A DNA stretch of 64,000 bases, from positions 66,718,134-66,782,133 of the forward strand of contig NC_133537.1 in NCBI RefSeq assembly GCF_048544455.1, read 5' to 3'. Positions within the stretch are counted from its first letter, which is position 1, and every line of letters starts with the position of its first letter. The translations under genes and the position numbers were made by a program. Origin of the DNA: Silene latifolia (lineage: Eukaryota > Streptophyta > Magnoliopsida > Caryophyllales > Caryophyllaceae). Below are positions 11,020 through 22,904 of this stretch, one piece after another. The notes under the pieces are model-generated. The model searched no databases, was not told the origin of the DNA, and worked only from the letters and a program-made list of their open reading frames with translations.

Positions 11020-12561
11020 CTAGAGATCGGCATCATCTCCTTCTAGATCGCTATCCCATATCTCCTTTGATGCATCACTCATACTTGGGTCCATGAACTC
11101 GTCCTCTTCACTTTCAAGCTCCATCGTGTCTCCTCCACAAGAATTGTTGCTTCCCTCATCTTGTCTCCCGTTTGCTCCTTCATTTGCCCTCTCCGAATTG
11201 GGGAAAATTAGGTCCATTTGAGCCCATGAGGGAAATTCTCCTTTCTCACTAATCTTTCCCTTTTGAACCATATTGTGGTATTGAGGATAGAGTGCATAGT
11301 AAATGTCCACATTGGTTTCGTATTGGCGAAAGTGCAAATCTTGTAGAATTCCCGTGACAAAGTCATCACGGGGAAGGATGAAGGGGTTGGGATGCTTATA
11401 CGGTTGATAAGGAAATGGGTAGGGAGGCACTTTGATCTTCTCATCTCGGGATTGTTGCTCTTGTTGTTGTTGTTGGGGATTTGAAGGTGGTGCTTGTCTT
11501 GGTTGGGTTGGGTTAGGAGGGATGAGGTAGGACGGGATTGGAGTTAAAGGTCCTCTTCTTGGGGAGATACGTGGTAGGTCGGCCATTGGAAGATAAATCG
11601 GATCGCTTCCTTTCGTTAACCACTTGATCCGCTTATCGACCCCCTCAAGGGTTATCCAATGGTGATGAATAAGAAGAAGATCTTCGTTTATCCTTGTGTT
11701 TCCTAAAAGAGGAGCATGCTCATTATTCTCATTGAATCTCGGGTTGAAATGCTTCGCAAGCCTAGTAATGAGTCCTCCATTCACAATGTGTTTCATTCCA
11801 TCATCATCACCATTCCTAAAATTTGCCCATTTCTCTAGTAATACTAGAGGTGCATTGAAGTGATACGCACTTCTTCCTTGAATATTGAGGTAGGATTCCA
11901 TAAACACAAGGTCTAATTGGTTCACGATGGCCGGATCTCGGCGAGCAAAGAGGGTGCCCGAGAGGAACCGGTAAGTGACCCTTAAGATTGGATTTTGAAT
12001 ATGAAAAGCAAGACATTCCTTGTTGTGTATGAAGTCCCGGCCGGTCATGGCCCTCCACAAAGGTTCAACACTGTATTTCTTTGGTTTCGATGTTCGGGTA
12101 GGCGTAACATCGAGTCCAAGCATATTTGCGAATTCTACAAGGGTCATCATTCTTGGGACATTTTCCAACCTAAACTCTATGCAAATTGTTTTGTTCAAGG
12201 TTTTAATCTTCAAAAAGCTCAAAAACTCAAGCACAAGAGATCGATAAGTTTGCTCATACATATGGAAAAGGGTGGAGAGACCAAATACTTCAAAGAGAGC
12301 TTCCACTTGGTGATAAATCCCAAGTTTCCTCAAGGTATCATGACATAAAAACTTAGTGGGAAGAATGTTTTTACTTAGAAGCCGGTGGAAGACTAATCTT
12401 TGCACACCATTAACAAATTCCACATTTGAGAAGTCATCAAGCCTTGTAAGATCTACAATCTCTTCATGCTCCCTTCTTAATGTGTTGACATGGGAGGTAG
12501 AAGAACTTCCCCTCATCCTTGGTCTCCTCCTATTCCGAAAGGAGGATCTCTTTGGTGCCAT
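11020..12561 (-). CDS. Ath-A 3' ORF, resembling the ATHILA ORF-1 family
   Basis: An uninterrupted 513-codon frame, the only long intact one in the window. I chose the ATG at 12561 (MAPKRSS…) because the basic N-terminus has a counterpart in Ath-B (MARTKGGNKAPQRR); the frame stays open another 65 codons upstream. Residues 1-18 are very basic and NLS-like. Residues 60-300 form a globular region with FLCHDTLRKLGI, TYRSLVLEFLS and VNGGLITRLAKHF (260 onward), the last shared almost exactly with Ath-B. Residues 330-370 are Pro/Gln-rich with a Q run, and 479-513 are strongly acidic. The protein sits downstream of pol, where env-like genes lie in Athila, yet I see no signal peptide or membrane helix. 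It resembles the ATHILA ORF-1 family by pattern; its function is unknown. A TATA box and a CpG-motif array lie upstream. Confidence 0.75.
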   Translation of the reverse strand: MAPKRSSFRNRRRPRMRGSSSTSHVNTLRREHEEIVDLTRLDDFSNVEFVNGVQRLVFHRLLSKNILPTKFLCHDTLRKLGIYHQVEALFEVFGLSTLFHMYEQTYRSLVLEFLSFLKIKTLNKTICIEFRLENVPRMMTLVEFANMLGLDVTPTRTSKPKKYSVEPLWRAMTGRDFIHNKECLAFHIQNPILRVTYRFLSGTLFARRDPAIVNQLDLVFMESYLNIQGRSAYHFNAPLVLLEKWANFRNGDDDGMKHIVNGGLITRLAKHFNPRFNENNEHAPLLGNTRINEDLLLIHHHWITLEGVDKRIKWLTKGSDPIYLPMADLPRISPRRGPLTPIPSYLIPPNPTQPRQAPPSNPQQQQQEQQSRDEKIKVPPYPFPYQPYKHPNPFILPRDDFVTGILQDLHFRQYETNVDIYYALYPQYHNMVQKGKISEKGEFPSWAQMDLIFPNSERANEGANGRQDEGSNNSCGGDTMELESEEDEFMDPSMSDASKEIWDSDLEGDDADL

Positions 12562-12719
12562 TCCTTGATTATAGAGCTGGATTCTTTTGATCTGTGAAGG
12601 AATAAAGATGCTCCTTGTTGATTGAGTGTTGCCTTTGGAAACCCTAGAAAATTGGGGTTTTTTGATTTTTTGGGTTAAGAGAGTGATTTGGATAAGCTTG
12701 AGAGTCATAAGGAGGTGGG

Positions 12720-12726
12720 TTTTATA
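12720..12726 (-). promoter_or_regulatory. Candidate internal TATA box upstream of the Ath-A 3' ORF
   Basis: TATAAAA on the minus strand, 159 bp before the ATG at 12561 and about 90 bp downstream of the nearest unit of the spacer array. The order array, TATA box, ORF copies the order in the LTR. No transcript evidence is available; this is inference from layout. Confidence 0.45.
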
Positions 12727-12792
12727 ATGCAAGAGGAAGGAAGGGTGATGTGTCACTAAATGTGTGGTGGGGTGTAATTTTAATTAAGAAAA

Positions 12793-13230
12793 GACGGGTC
12801 AAATCAACGTGGGAAGACGGGCGGATTCGAGCAGAAGACGCTCGGATTCAGGCTTCTCGGGCCGGGCGGATTCTGGGTAAGATGCCCGGATTCTGTCACA
12901 GCTAAATTTCCAAAAATATGACGCCACAAAGACGGCCGTCCCGAGCATGAGACGCTCGAATTCCTTTTTATCGGGACGGGCGGATTCTTCTGAAGTCGGG
13001 CGGATTCTTCTCAAGGTATTTTTCTTGAAATGCACAGGTAGAAAGACGGGCGCCTTTCTGCAAACCCGGCCGGATTCTTCAGGACGGGCGTCTTCCCTTC
13101 TGGGACGCTCGGATTCTCCTTCAGTCCCAAAATCTTCAATTTCTCGGCTTAGCAGGACGGACGGATTCTCCTCAGGACGCCCGGATTCTGGCAAGACGGC
13201 CGGATTCCGGGGAACACGCACGTGTTCAAG
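12793..13230 (-). repeat. CpG-motif array between pol and the 3' ORF of Ath-A
   Basis: About 20 copies of GACGGGCGGATTC, GACGCTCGGATTC and relatives. Readable starts include 12816, 12837, 12861 and 12881 (steps 21, 24, 20), 12931, 12951, 12975 and 12995 (20, 24, 20), 13045, 13065, 13083 and 13104. The motif is that of the LTR array but there are more copies. ORFs here on either strand (12799-13221, 12947-13249) are repeat translations with Ser/Arg/Pro/Glu periodicity. Confidence 0.85.
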
Positions 13231-13467
13231 CTGTGAATTCTTCCTTTGACTTTCTTTCCTCTCCTAGATGCTTCCCCACACTTAAAAATTGGTTCCTTCC
13301 TTCATAAAAATTCGTTAGTGACCCTCCCTCACTTACTCTCATGAAAAGAGCTCATGCTTATTATTAAAAGAAGTGCAATAAAATTATAAATACAAGTTAG
13401 AGGGTTAGTATATTTACAAGTGGTGGTTTAGGGAGGACTCCACCAAACTCTCCCTTTGATGGTTCTT

Positions 13468-16400
13468 TCAAGGATGAGAAGGCCCGAGGTAGGTGACCTC
13501 GACCTCTCCAATGAACGCTCCTTCATAGTATGGCTTCAATCTTTGACCATTGACTTTGAACTTGCTTCCATCTTCCACCTTGAGTTCAAAATCTCCATAT
13601 CTTCCAACTTCGGTTATCACACATAGGGACCCATCCATCTAGAGTTCAACTTTCCCAGAAAAAGTCGGTAGCGGGAATTGAATAGAAGGACTTTGCCCCC
13701 TTTGTGCAAGGCCTTTTGTCTAATTCTCTTGTCATGGAGTAATTTCGTTCTTTCCTTGTAAATCTTTGCATTTTCATAGGATTGTAGCCGGAATTCCTCT
13801 AACTCTTGAATTTGAATCATCCTCTTTTGACCACTCAATTTGAGATCAAGATTAAGTGCTCGGATTGCCCAAAAAGCTTTGTACTCCAATTCGATTGGCA
13901 AATGACATGCTTTTCCATAAACAAGCTTGTAAGGGGAGGCTCATATGGGAGTCTTATAGGCCGTCCTATAAGCCCAAAGAGCATCATCAAGCTTTGTGCT
14001 CCAATCTTTTCGAGTCTTGTTCACAACTTTCTCAAGGATTTGTTTGATCTCTCTATTTGAAATTTCAACTTGACCGCTTGTTTGAGGATGATATTCCAAG
14101 CCGGTTCTATGTTGAACACCATATTTGGTCAAAAGAGATGCAAGTTTCTTCTCATGGAAATGCGTTCCTCCATCACTTATGATTGCTCTAGGAACTCCAA
14201 ATCTTGGGAAGATTATCTTCTTGAAGTGCTTGGTGACCGTTTTTGCATCATCATTTGGAGTGGCAATTGCCTCCACCCACTTTGAGACGTAGTCTACGGC
14301 CACAAGGATGTATTTATTCAAAGGGGCCTTGGTAGTCGATTCCCCAAACATCGAAGATCTCCACCTCTAGAATGCCCCTTTGTGGCATTTCGTTCCTCCA
14401 AGAGATATTCCCCGTTCTTTGACAAGCATCGCAATGAATGATGAATTCTCTTGTATCTTGAAACATTGTAGGCCAATTGAAGCCCGATTGAAGAATTTTT
14501 GCAACGGTCCTCCTTGCTCCATGGTGCCCACCGTAGGGTGATGAATGACATCCTTCCAAGATTCCTTGGACTTCCCATTGAGGGATGCATCTCTGGTAGA
14601 GCCCATCACTACATTCTTTGTAGAGGTTTGGGTCGTCCCAAAAGTACCTCTTCACTTCGAATAGGAATCTCTTCCTTTGGTTGTGATTCAAATTTGGAGG
14701 GAGTACTTTTCCAACAATATAGTTAGCATAATCGGCAAACCATGGGGTGATGTGCCTTTCGAGTTGTGTTTGAATGGCCATCAAAATATCGTCGGGAAAT
14801 GAGTCATTGATCGGGGTTTCTCCATTTTCATCATGAAACCGGATCCTTGACAAATGATCTGCCACTACATTCTCGGCTCCTTTCTTGTCTCTTATTTCTA
14901 AGTCAAATTCTTGAAGAAGCAAAATCCATCTCAATAATCTTGGTTTTGCATCCTTCTTTATCAAGAGGTGTCGGAGAGCACGGTGATCCGAAAATACAAT
15001 CACTTTGGATCCAAGCAAGTATGAACAGAATTTATCCAAAGCATAGACAATGGCAAGAAGCTCCTTCTCGGTGGTATCATAATTCACTTGGGAGGAGTCA
15101 AGAGTCTTGCTTATATAATAGATGGCGTGAAGAGCTCTCCCTACCCATTGGCCAAGAACCGCTCCAACGGCGTAGTTGCTAGCATCACACATAATCTCGA
15201 ACGGTAGTTCCCAATTTGGAGGTTGGATGATCAGTGCCGAGATTAGTGCTTCCTTGATTCTATTAAAGGCTTCAACACACTCATTAGTGAATTGGAAATT
15301 TGGAATTGGGCATCTTTAAGCAAAAGTTGAGTGAGGGGTTTTGCTATTTTTGAAAAATCCTTTATGAAACGGCGATAGAAACCCGTGTGACCGAGAAAAC
15401 TTCTCACCCCTCTAACATTCACGAGAGGTGGGAGTTTCTCTATCACCTCAACTTTAGCTTTATCGACCTCGATGCCCTTTTCCGAAATTAAATGACCCAA
15501 AACAATTCCTTCATTGACCATGAAGTGACACTTTACCCAATTTGAAACAAGACTAACATCTTCACATTTTTGCAACACAAGAGAAAGATTATGCAAACAT
15601 GAGTCAAAGTCCTTTCCATAAACACTAAAATCATCCACAAAAACTTCCATTATGGTCTCTAAGTAATCGGAGAAGACACTCATCATGCATCTTTGGAAAG
15701 TGGCGGGGGCATTACATAAACCAAAAGGCATCCTCCTATATGCAAAAGTACCATAAGGGCATGTGAAGGTGGTCTTATGTTGGTCATCCGGGTGTATAGG
15801 GATTTAGAATAATCCCGAATACCCGTCAAGGTAAGAAAAGAATTTGTTGGAGGCTAACCTCTCAAGCATTTGGTCAATGAATGGTAGGGGGAAATGATCC
15901 TTTCTTGTTGCGGAGTTTAATTTTCGATAGTCAATACACATACGCCAACCGGTGATCATTCTTATGGGTATTAGTTCATTCTTTTCATTTGTCACCACCG
16001 TGGTACCTCCTCTCTTAGGTACCACTTGGACGGGGCTAACCCACAAAGAGTCCGATATGGGATATATGATTCCCGCATCAAGTAATTTCATAACTTCTCC
16101 TTTGACAACTTCTTGCATGTGGGGGTTCAATCTTCTTTGGGGTTGAATGGTAGGTCTATGGTCTTCCTCTAGATGAATTCTATGCATGCAAAAGTTGGGA
16201 CTTATCCCTTTAAGGTCATCTAGACTATAACCTATAGCCTTTTCATGTTGTTTCAACACATCAAGCAATTTTCCCAATTGGTTCTCATCAAGTCTATCAT
16301 TAACAATCACGGGTTTGGTCTTTGATTCATCAAGGTAAGCATATTTCAAATTTGGGGGAAGGGGTTTTAAAGTAGGAATTTGTACCTCACTTTCCTCCTT

Positions 16401-16775
16401 TGGAGTTTCATTGAGAATTTACTCCATCTCCATTAGACATTCCATTCTCATAGCATATTCAACTTCATTCTCATCATCCTCATCATATTCAAATTCCATG
16501 ATGGGTTCCTCTTGCTCTTGAGCTTGTAAAATATCTTCTAGGATGGATTGCTCATCTTCTATGGGTTGACATGCTTTCACAAGGATGTCATGCACCAATA
16601 CGGATTGTGCATGAGTAAGTTCTTTGTTAGCTAGAGCGGCCTCAAAAAGATCCACCTCCGATTCCCAATACAAATTCTTAGCCTCACTTGCTTCCAAGGC
16701 TTCCAATGCTTGCATGGGATCTTTGAAGAAAGGTATACTTAAGTGGTCCTCTACAAAACAATCTATAAGGTCCAT
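13468..16775 (-). pseudogene. Ath-A pol remnant: RT, RNase H, integrase
   Basis: Read on the minus strand: an acidic linker (from 16775), RT with the RMCIDYRKLN block near 15930 and FVDDFSVYG catalytic block near 15640, RNase H ([13 protein letters not shown] near 15190, then DHRALRHLL), the integrase zinc finger (H…H…CDACQR near 14420), integrase core residues in [19 protein letters not shown] and EISNREIKQ, and a C-terminal domain ending …EVTYLG near 13470. Damage visible: a stop (TAA) near 16419; a stop at the Q expected after DGYSGLF (15804); a frameshift after LLLKDAQF near 15290; a frameshift near 14340; a TGA after TAYKTPI (13941); and a 2-nt insertion after GPYV (13617). The catalytic residues themselves are preserved. 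Gag and protease are absent upstream. Domain order RT-RH-IN is Gypsy; sequence and primer site point to Athila. Confidence 0.93.
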
Positions 16776-16895
16776 CTAGCAAAATATCGAACAACTTGAA
16801 AACAATTAGAACAAACCTTGAGGAGTTTTACTTCCCCAAGGCAAAGAAAGACACAACTAATAACAATATAAGAAAATCTAAATCAAGTTAACACC

Positions 16896-16914
16896 GTCCC
16901 CGGCAACGGCGCCA
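16896..16914 (-). promoter_or_regulatory. Ath-A primer-binding site
   Basis: TGGCGCCGTTGCCGGGGAC on the minus strand, four bases from the 5' LTR end. It is the tRNA-Asp-type site of Athila elements and identical to the Ath-B site. Confidence 0.88.
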
Positions 16915-16918
16915 TTTT

Positions 16919-17948
16919 TGATCGGTCCGTTTCGTGTTCACAATTGAATAGATGTTGTCGTTGGGTCACGTCCAAATCAAAACACAATTTATAACTTCAC
17001 AAACAACTCTACAATTAGTAAAGAGGCAAGTAAAGGTCGGATCCCAAGGGACGGGAATTGAGATGAGATTTCTATTGAAACTAGTGGTGTCTTAGGGGTG
17101 TCACAATTTGGGTTGATGTAGAAGGTCACTAACTAGATAGCAATAAAAGTAAATAAGTAAGATGAAATAAAAGGGTTGTAAACATTTGATAAAAAGCACT
17201 AGGTTATCATGGGATCATAGGGGAATCATGGGAATTGATCATACAAACATGTTCTCAAATTATAAGCAAGCAATTATTGTTGTGATGGATTGAGTTGGGT
17301 TATATCTTACAATCCTAGGAAAGTTTGGGTCCCAGAGCCAAATCGATTAGATTGTACAACACCTACAAGTCGACTTAGTCTTTCCTACTCAACAACATGC
17401 ATGGTCTAATGAGACTCGAGTTGGTTTATGTCTTACAAGTCTCATTGAAAAGATAGGTGATGGGTAAAAAATGCAAGGATTCATAGGCTCACATTTCATC
17501 AAACATAACATGTGCATGAGTTGAGATCAAAACAAGCAAGCAAATAAACCATGAAAGCATATTAATTTAAGCATGAATCATTCCCCATGTTGGTTTCCCC
17601 TAATTACCCATTAACCCTAGCTAGGTCACTACTCACTCATTATCATGTTGATCATGCTAGCAAGGTTGTCAATCATACCAACAAAATGAAACATGATGAA
17701 CAAATGAAAGTAATTAACAATAATTAAAAAGGGATTGATTAAGAGAATTATACCTACTAATGATTCCAGTAATAAAGAAAAGAATAAAAGAAGTACTTGA
17801 TGCTTGATTGAGAGGTTGTCAATCTCCCAATAATAACCCAAATAATCTTCAATTACCCAAAATAAAGGATGAACAAAAGAGAGATTAAGGAAATAAAACT
17901 TGTATTAAAACTTGACTAATTGTTGATTACAATACTAAAGAGGGATTT
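16919..17948 (-). repeat. Ath-A 5' LTR, inner segment
   Basis: Aligns with 7114-8149 of the 3' LTR. It is broken at 17948 by Tat-E; the terminal GATTT (17944-17948) is one copy of the Tat-E target duplication. The LTR resumes at 30903. Confidence 0.92.
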
Positions 17949-18197
17949 TGTAGATACCCGTATCCGTCGATATTGGAATTTATAAAGAACCCGACAAACA
18001 CCCGATGATGATAGGACACATGTATTTATTAGTTGTCATTGTCATTATTTGGGTTCGTTTTACGATGTAGAATGAGCGTTCTCGACGAAGTATTTTATTA
18101 ATTTAAATGATATTTAAATTAAAGTTTTTAAGGTGAATTCATTTTACTTTATTTTGAATTTATTTTCTCAAGTTTATTTTATTGAAAATAAAATTAA

Positions 18198-18639
18198 GGG
18201 ATATTCTCTCGTGTACCCCTCAACTTTTTCATTTTCTATGATATACCCCTCTTTTCATGCAAAAAAACTTTGACCGTCAATAACTCTTGGCTACAAGTTT
18301 AGAATACGATAAATTTTTTTTCCAAATTGATCGTCTTTAAGAGGTCTTCCTTTTGAAAAAAAATTCACTGACGTCTCAACTCGTAATTGGGAATTATGGT
18401 CGGTCAAAGTTTATTCAATAAAAAATGTTTAACCAACCAAAACTACCGGTTACGAGTTCAAAAAGTGGTGATTTTTTTTTTCAAATTGAAGGCCTTGACG
18501 AGATAATTGGTTTGAAAAAAAAAATTACCGTTTTCTGAACTCGTAATAGAGAATTATTGTCGGTCAAAGTTTTTTTTCGAAAAACGAGGGGTACACCATA
18601 GAAAACGAAAAAGTTCAGGGGTACACGAGAGAATATCCC
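18198..18639. mobile_element. Mutator-type MITE, 442 bp
   Basis: It starts GGGATATTCTCTCGTG and ends with the inverted form. The terminal inverted repeats match over at least 33 bp with one mismatch and continue more loosely to about 55 bp. It is flanked by a perfect 9-bp duplication TAAAATTAA (18189-18197 and 18640-18648). A 9-bp duplication and long inverted ends indicate a Mutator-like element. The interior also has partly complementary halves and no ORF. The site is empty in the other Tat-E LTR (near 27759), where a single TAAAATTAA remains. Confidence 0.93.
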
Positions 18640-19386
18640 TAAAATTAATATTTGATTTGAAAAATCATTTTATGAGTGTATTTGATTTGAAAAATCATTT
18701 ATTTTAGTGTGTTATTTGATTTGAAAAATCATTTATTTTAGTGTGTTATTTGATTTGAAAAATCGATTTCGAAAGTTGAAAACTCGTTTTAATCACACGA
18801 TTTGTGAGCTCGTTTTATGCTTGATTTGGGCTCGATTTTCGACGCACTTTCGACCCAACTTCCTCTCCCATAACCCGCGTTCGATTCTTAGCCAAAGCCT
18901 ACCCCAAACCCTTTGTTTAACCCACCCAAATCTCGTTCCAAACATCCCCCCAACACAACCCAATTCCTTCCTTTACCCGTGTTTGTATAGCCCATCGAAA
19001 GCCCTTCTAAACCGACTCAAACTTGGTCCAAACCCGCAACCCATCACCACCAACCCGTGCTCCACATTACCCACAACAACCCAGCACCTAGACCACCTCG
19101 AAACACTTCCATAAGTCCAGCCAAAATAGGCCCCAAAACGAAACAGCCCACGACCCCCTGTTTTCGTTCAGCTCAAACCCGAGTCCAAAACCTGCTCCAA
19201 ACACCACTTAAACCCGTGCCCATTAACCCTAATCCATACCCTAGTATCCTACCCATATTACCCTAGCTTAACCACCAAGAAACAGCCCTCCAAAACCCTA
19301 CACGAGCTCACAATAGCTGCTGGACACAGCAAACGAAGAGAGCAGCCCGACTGCTTGTTGCTCTCTTTTACCCTACTTTAACTCCC

Positions 19387-19394
19387 TATAAATA
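19387..19394 (+). promoter_or_regulatory. TATA box in Tat-E 5' LTR
   Basis: TATAAATA followed by a C-rich leader. The same motif is at 28501-28508 in the 3' LTR. It is the likely promoter core for the element transcript, leaving about 1.4 kb of U3 upstream. Confidence 0.6.
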
Positions 19395-21793
19395 CCTCCC
19401 CGCTGCCATACATTCATTCCTATAAGTTCTCCATACATACTACCGTCACTCACAAGCTTTAAACTCCAGAAACAAACCCTAATTGCCTCTCAAAACCCTC
19501 GACAAAACCGAGACATCCAAACTGAAACAGTTTGTGTCTCTCTCGAAATACAATTTGTTCTCCCTTCAAATCTCCATTAAAATTCGAGTTTCTTGTTCCT
19601 AATTAACCACATAAGATCCATATACATCTTAAACAAAGATTCACGAGCCAAATTGACCTTGAGAGCACACGAATCCCCTCGAAAAACAGAGTGACATACA
19701 CTCTGTTTTCGCGGCTTTTCCTGTCTGTCCAGTTCTGTTTGTGCTCATTTTTCGTGCCCCATAACTCAGAACGAGTGTGGTTCGTCTTAAGATCTTTGTT
19801 CTCCTCTCTTTCTAGTTTTCAAAACATCTTTTAAATCAAATTTTCACCGTGAAACGAGTGAGAAATTGCAGTTTGAAAGTTGCTGTCCAGATTTGCAAAA
19901 AACGTGTTATTGCTTTGTTCCTTCGTCGACGACGGCCTCTCGAGATAAAATCTACGATCGATTACGACCCAAGACGGTGTAAACGATACATGTAGATTGA
20001 GGGTGCATCAAATCCTCCTCTTCTCCCTTTTATTTCGTTCTTTTTATGTTTGTTTTTTATTGTTCGTTTTACGTTGTTTATCGTTTTGTTTATCGTTTGA
20101 TATCGTTAACTATGAAACTAGTTTAGTCAGAGTATGAGTTAAAGTACCACCATGAACACCCGCGTTGACTTGAGATGGGAAAGAAATCCGCCACATCGGT
20201 CGGTCGTATCCCCCGTCTCATTTACATATCCTCGTGTTCAAGGTAGGGCATTAATAAAACGAATTCTAACTTCGTTCCTCGCTTTTGACCCCTCGTTTGT
20301 TTCGTTCAATTCGACCTACCCTAAGACCCTTCGCATGTTAGTTCGACCTCTGATTGTTAACATATGACTCATTTAGACGACATTAGATCGATTTAATAAC
20401 CTAATTAGACACGTTAGGTGGCTTCGACACAAGCATTAAAATCGGTTAACAATTCTCTAATCTAATTGAACGCATCTCTCTTTTCACATGATTTCTCGCT
20501 AGTATAAGAGTGCGTAATTAGCACCTTCTTATTAACAATCGATGAGTTAATTTAATGAGCGAACTTGACCTAATTTGACCCTTTAGGCCGTGTAGAACAC
20601 TCGGTTTTAGGTGAAGCCTTCTGACCTCTTTTATCATCGTTTTCTAATGTACATCCCGTATCGCTTTGCAAATCTATCTAACCTAATGAATCTAACCTAA
20701 GGATTAGGGTAGGCTAGGATATGTAGGTCGTGTTTGGCCGTGTTTTTGTAGTCCTTTTCTCGCTTTTTTTATCTTTATCTCGTTATTTCGTATCTTGTAA
20801 TTATTTCTGTTTATCGAGTCGTGTTTTGTAATTTGTTTGTAATTAGTTTTCCGTTATCGAGTCAAATGATTTCTAAAAAACCTTAGTCTTGTTTGGTTAG
20901 ATGGTTGTGCTCCAATTCATGTAAGAGCGTAGTAAATCGCATGTTATTTAAAGCGACATGGCCCGATTTATGCTAATGCATGCTTTGGTGTGTGGCCTCA
21001 TGTCTAATTCGGTGAGATTAAGCGAAAGCACGCATTACGAGGAGTGACCTAAGGTCGTGAGTCATGTAAGCCGTGGGCCACCCCCCTTGTGCACGTTTTC
21101 CTAGGCCAAATTGGCCGTGTAGTGTGTTGTGTATGGTGTCGTATATAGCAATTGTATTTAGATCGAGTTGTATCTCTAAATTCTCGTTGTGTCGGCATGA
21201 AATGCCTGGGTTGTAATAGGGTAGATCCCAACGGCTCCCCCATTCCCCCTAAGCCTTGTTTGCTTTGTTTTGTATGTTGTTAGATCAATCAACCCACATG
21301 CTAAATTACAACTTTGACAAAGTTAGTTTAGTTGCATCTAAAACGACATAGAAATTGTTGTCACATGTTAGGGTTTAAAACGATGTTTGCATATCATATA
21401 TCGCAGTAGCTACGACCTTGTTTGAAATCCGATACTTGACTTAGTAGAGGCCGTTATTGACGGGCGGGGTTAGGTGTCCTTATGGGCTTCCTAACACGTA
21501 CCCTCACCCCTTACTCAAGATCTATGGTTTGTGGATCCGTCTAAATACCATTGGATTACGAGAGTCATTCAAATCGAGTGATATAGGGTACAAGTCTTTA
21601 TCATTAATCACTCGTAGTCGATTGGCTTTATGCTTTTCGATGAAAGGTGTAAAGTTGAGTTGAACGGTTCCAAGTTCCCATAAAACTTGGTGGCGACTCT
21701 AATTTGTCTTAATTCGATTCGAAGGAACCTCGAGTCGATTATGCCTAGTGTGGATCCCGCGGACGCAGTTCCCGCGGGCGTTGTCCACTGATT

Positions 21794-21806
21794 TGGCGAC
21801 TGGGGA
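21794..21806 (+). promoter_or_regulatory. Tat-E primer-binding site
   Basis: TGGCGACTGGGGA directly after the 5' LTR. Tat/Ogre elements typically use a longer TGGCGACT…GGGGA site complementary to tRNA-Arg; this one seems shortened in the middle by about five bases, as I recall the family consensus. Confidence 0.6.
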
Positions 21807-22904
21807 AAAGAGGACTAGTTACACTTTGTTTCTAGGGTCTTTTCCTCCGAGGTGAAACTTGAAAAGAAAGTATTGGAAAGTAAAACATTACTCGTAGTGC
21901 TACGATTCATGCATAAACCCTTAAGGACTTTCCCGGGCCGTCCCAACGCTTCTTTGTGACGCGTGGGGGGCGACGTCCCACTATGCCAGGAACTTGCACA
22001 TTGCTTGCTTCCGCTCCGCCTCGTCGTGGTTCTTGATGGTGGGGATGCTCTTCTTGGTACTCTACCTAAAGGCCCTTGCTCTATAAGACCCAAAAAGGAT
22101 GGAGGGCATATACCTTCTTGTAGAAGACTTGCCGAGACTTAGAGATGTCTAGGAGCATACATCCTTATAACATGAGAATGACAATGTGCGAAATGAATTT
22201 CCCGAGTCTTTTCAAATTTTCCGTATCGATTTCAAAACCGAACTTTTGAACAACTTACTTTCAAAATAGCATGGTTTTAAAAACGCGGAATGCTGCCCAA
22301 GTAGGACTAGATTTTTCGGCCCAAAATAAGCTTTTATAGCCGGCATGCTGCCTATTTTAAATCTCATTTTCAAATCGATCTTTCGTTTTTTAAAATTCAA
22401 TCCAAAATGTTTCTCGAACCTCAACCAAGCATGAAATGCGTCGAGTCGTGTCCGGGTCCTGGCCGTGTTTAGGCCAGGCGTGTTTCGTTCTAAGAGTCTA
22501 AAACACGACCTTGTTAGGTCACCCAAGCTCACCTCTTGGGCTTTGAGTCATGTGGGTCGACCAATTGGTCTAGGATAGTTCACAGAAACGCCCAAGCTAG
22601 GCCATTTAGGGCGTTTCACTTAAACCTAAGGACTATGTTGGTCCAATCACGGGTTTAGTCACACCGAGTCCAGTTTAGAATCGTGCTATGACAGTTTGAG
22701 TCATGTCGTTTTGTCGAGTCTAAAATGAATTGAGGTCTAAATCCAACCGTGAGTCGAACCTTTTGGTTAATCAGTCTCAAGTCGAGTCTTTGTTTGAGTC
22801 AAGTTGGTGTCGTGTCCTTAAGTGTGCAGGGGCTCTTACATTCGAATATTGACTCAGTTCGGGGTTTTCTTGTAGAAAGGCCGCCAAAAACCCGACGTCA
22901 AGCA
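21807..22904 (+). other. Tat-E 5' leader
   Basis: About 1.1 kb between the primer site and the gag start. No convincing ORF on either strand. The region from 22749 stays open into gag, but its first 52 codons do not look like Gag. Confidence 0.6.

Larger units (their letters stand above)
17949..21789 (+). repeat. Tat-E 5' LTR (contains a MITE)
   Basis: Begins TGTAGATACCCG and ends …GTTGTCCACT before the primer site. It is 3841 bp long, of which 451 bp are the MITE plus its duplicated target, so the native LTR is about 3390 bp. It carries a TATA box at 19387. The Pro/Ser/Thr-rich frame at 18743-19266 lies upstream of that TATA box and is duplicated at 27855-28379 in the other LTR, with small indels; I do not treat it as a gene. 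Confidence 0.9.

Noticed and set aside
18743..19266. Pro-rich ORFs in the Tat-E LTR (duplicate at 27855-28379)
   Set aside because: They lie in the LTR upstream of the TATA box and the two copies differ by small indels that change the frame; no sign of protein constraint.
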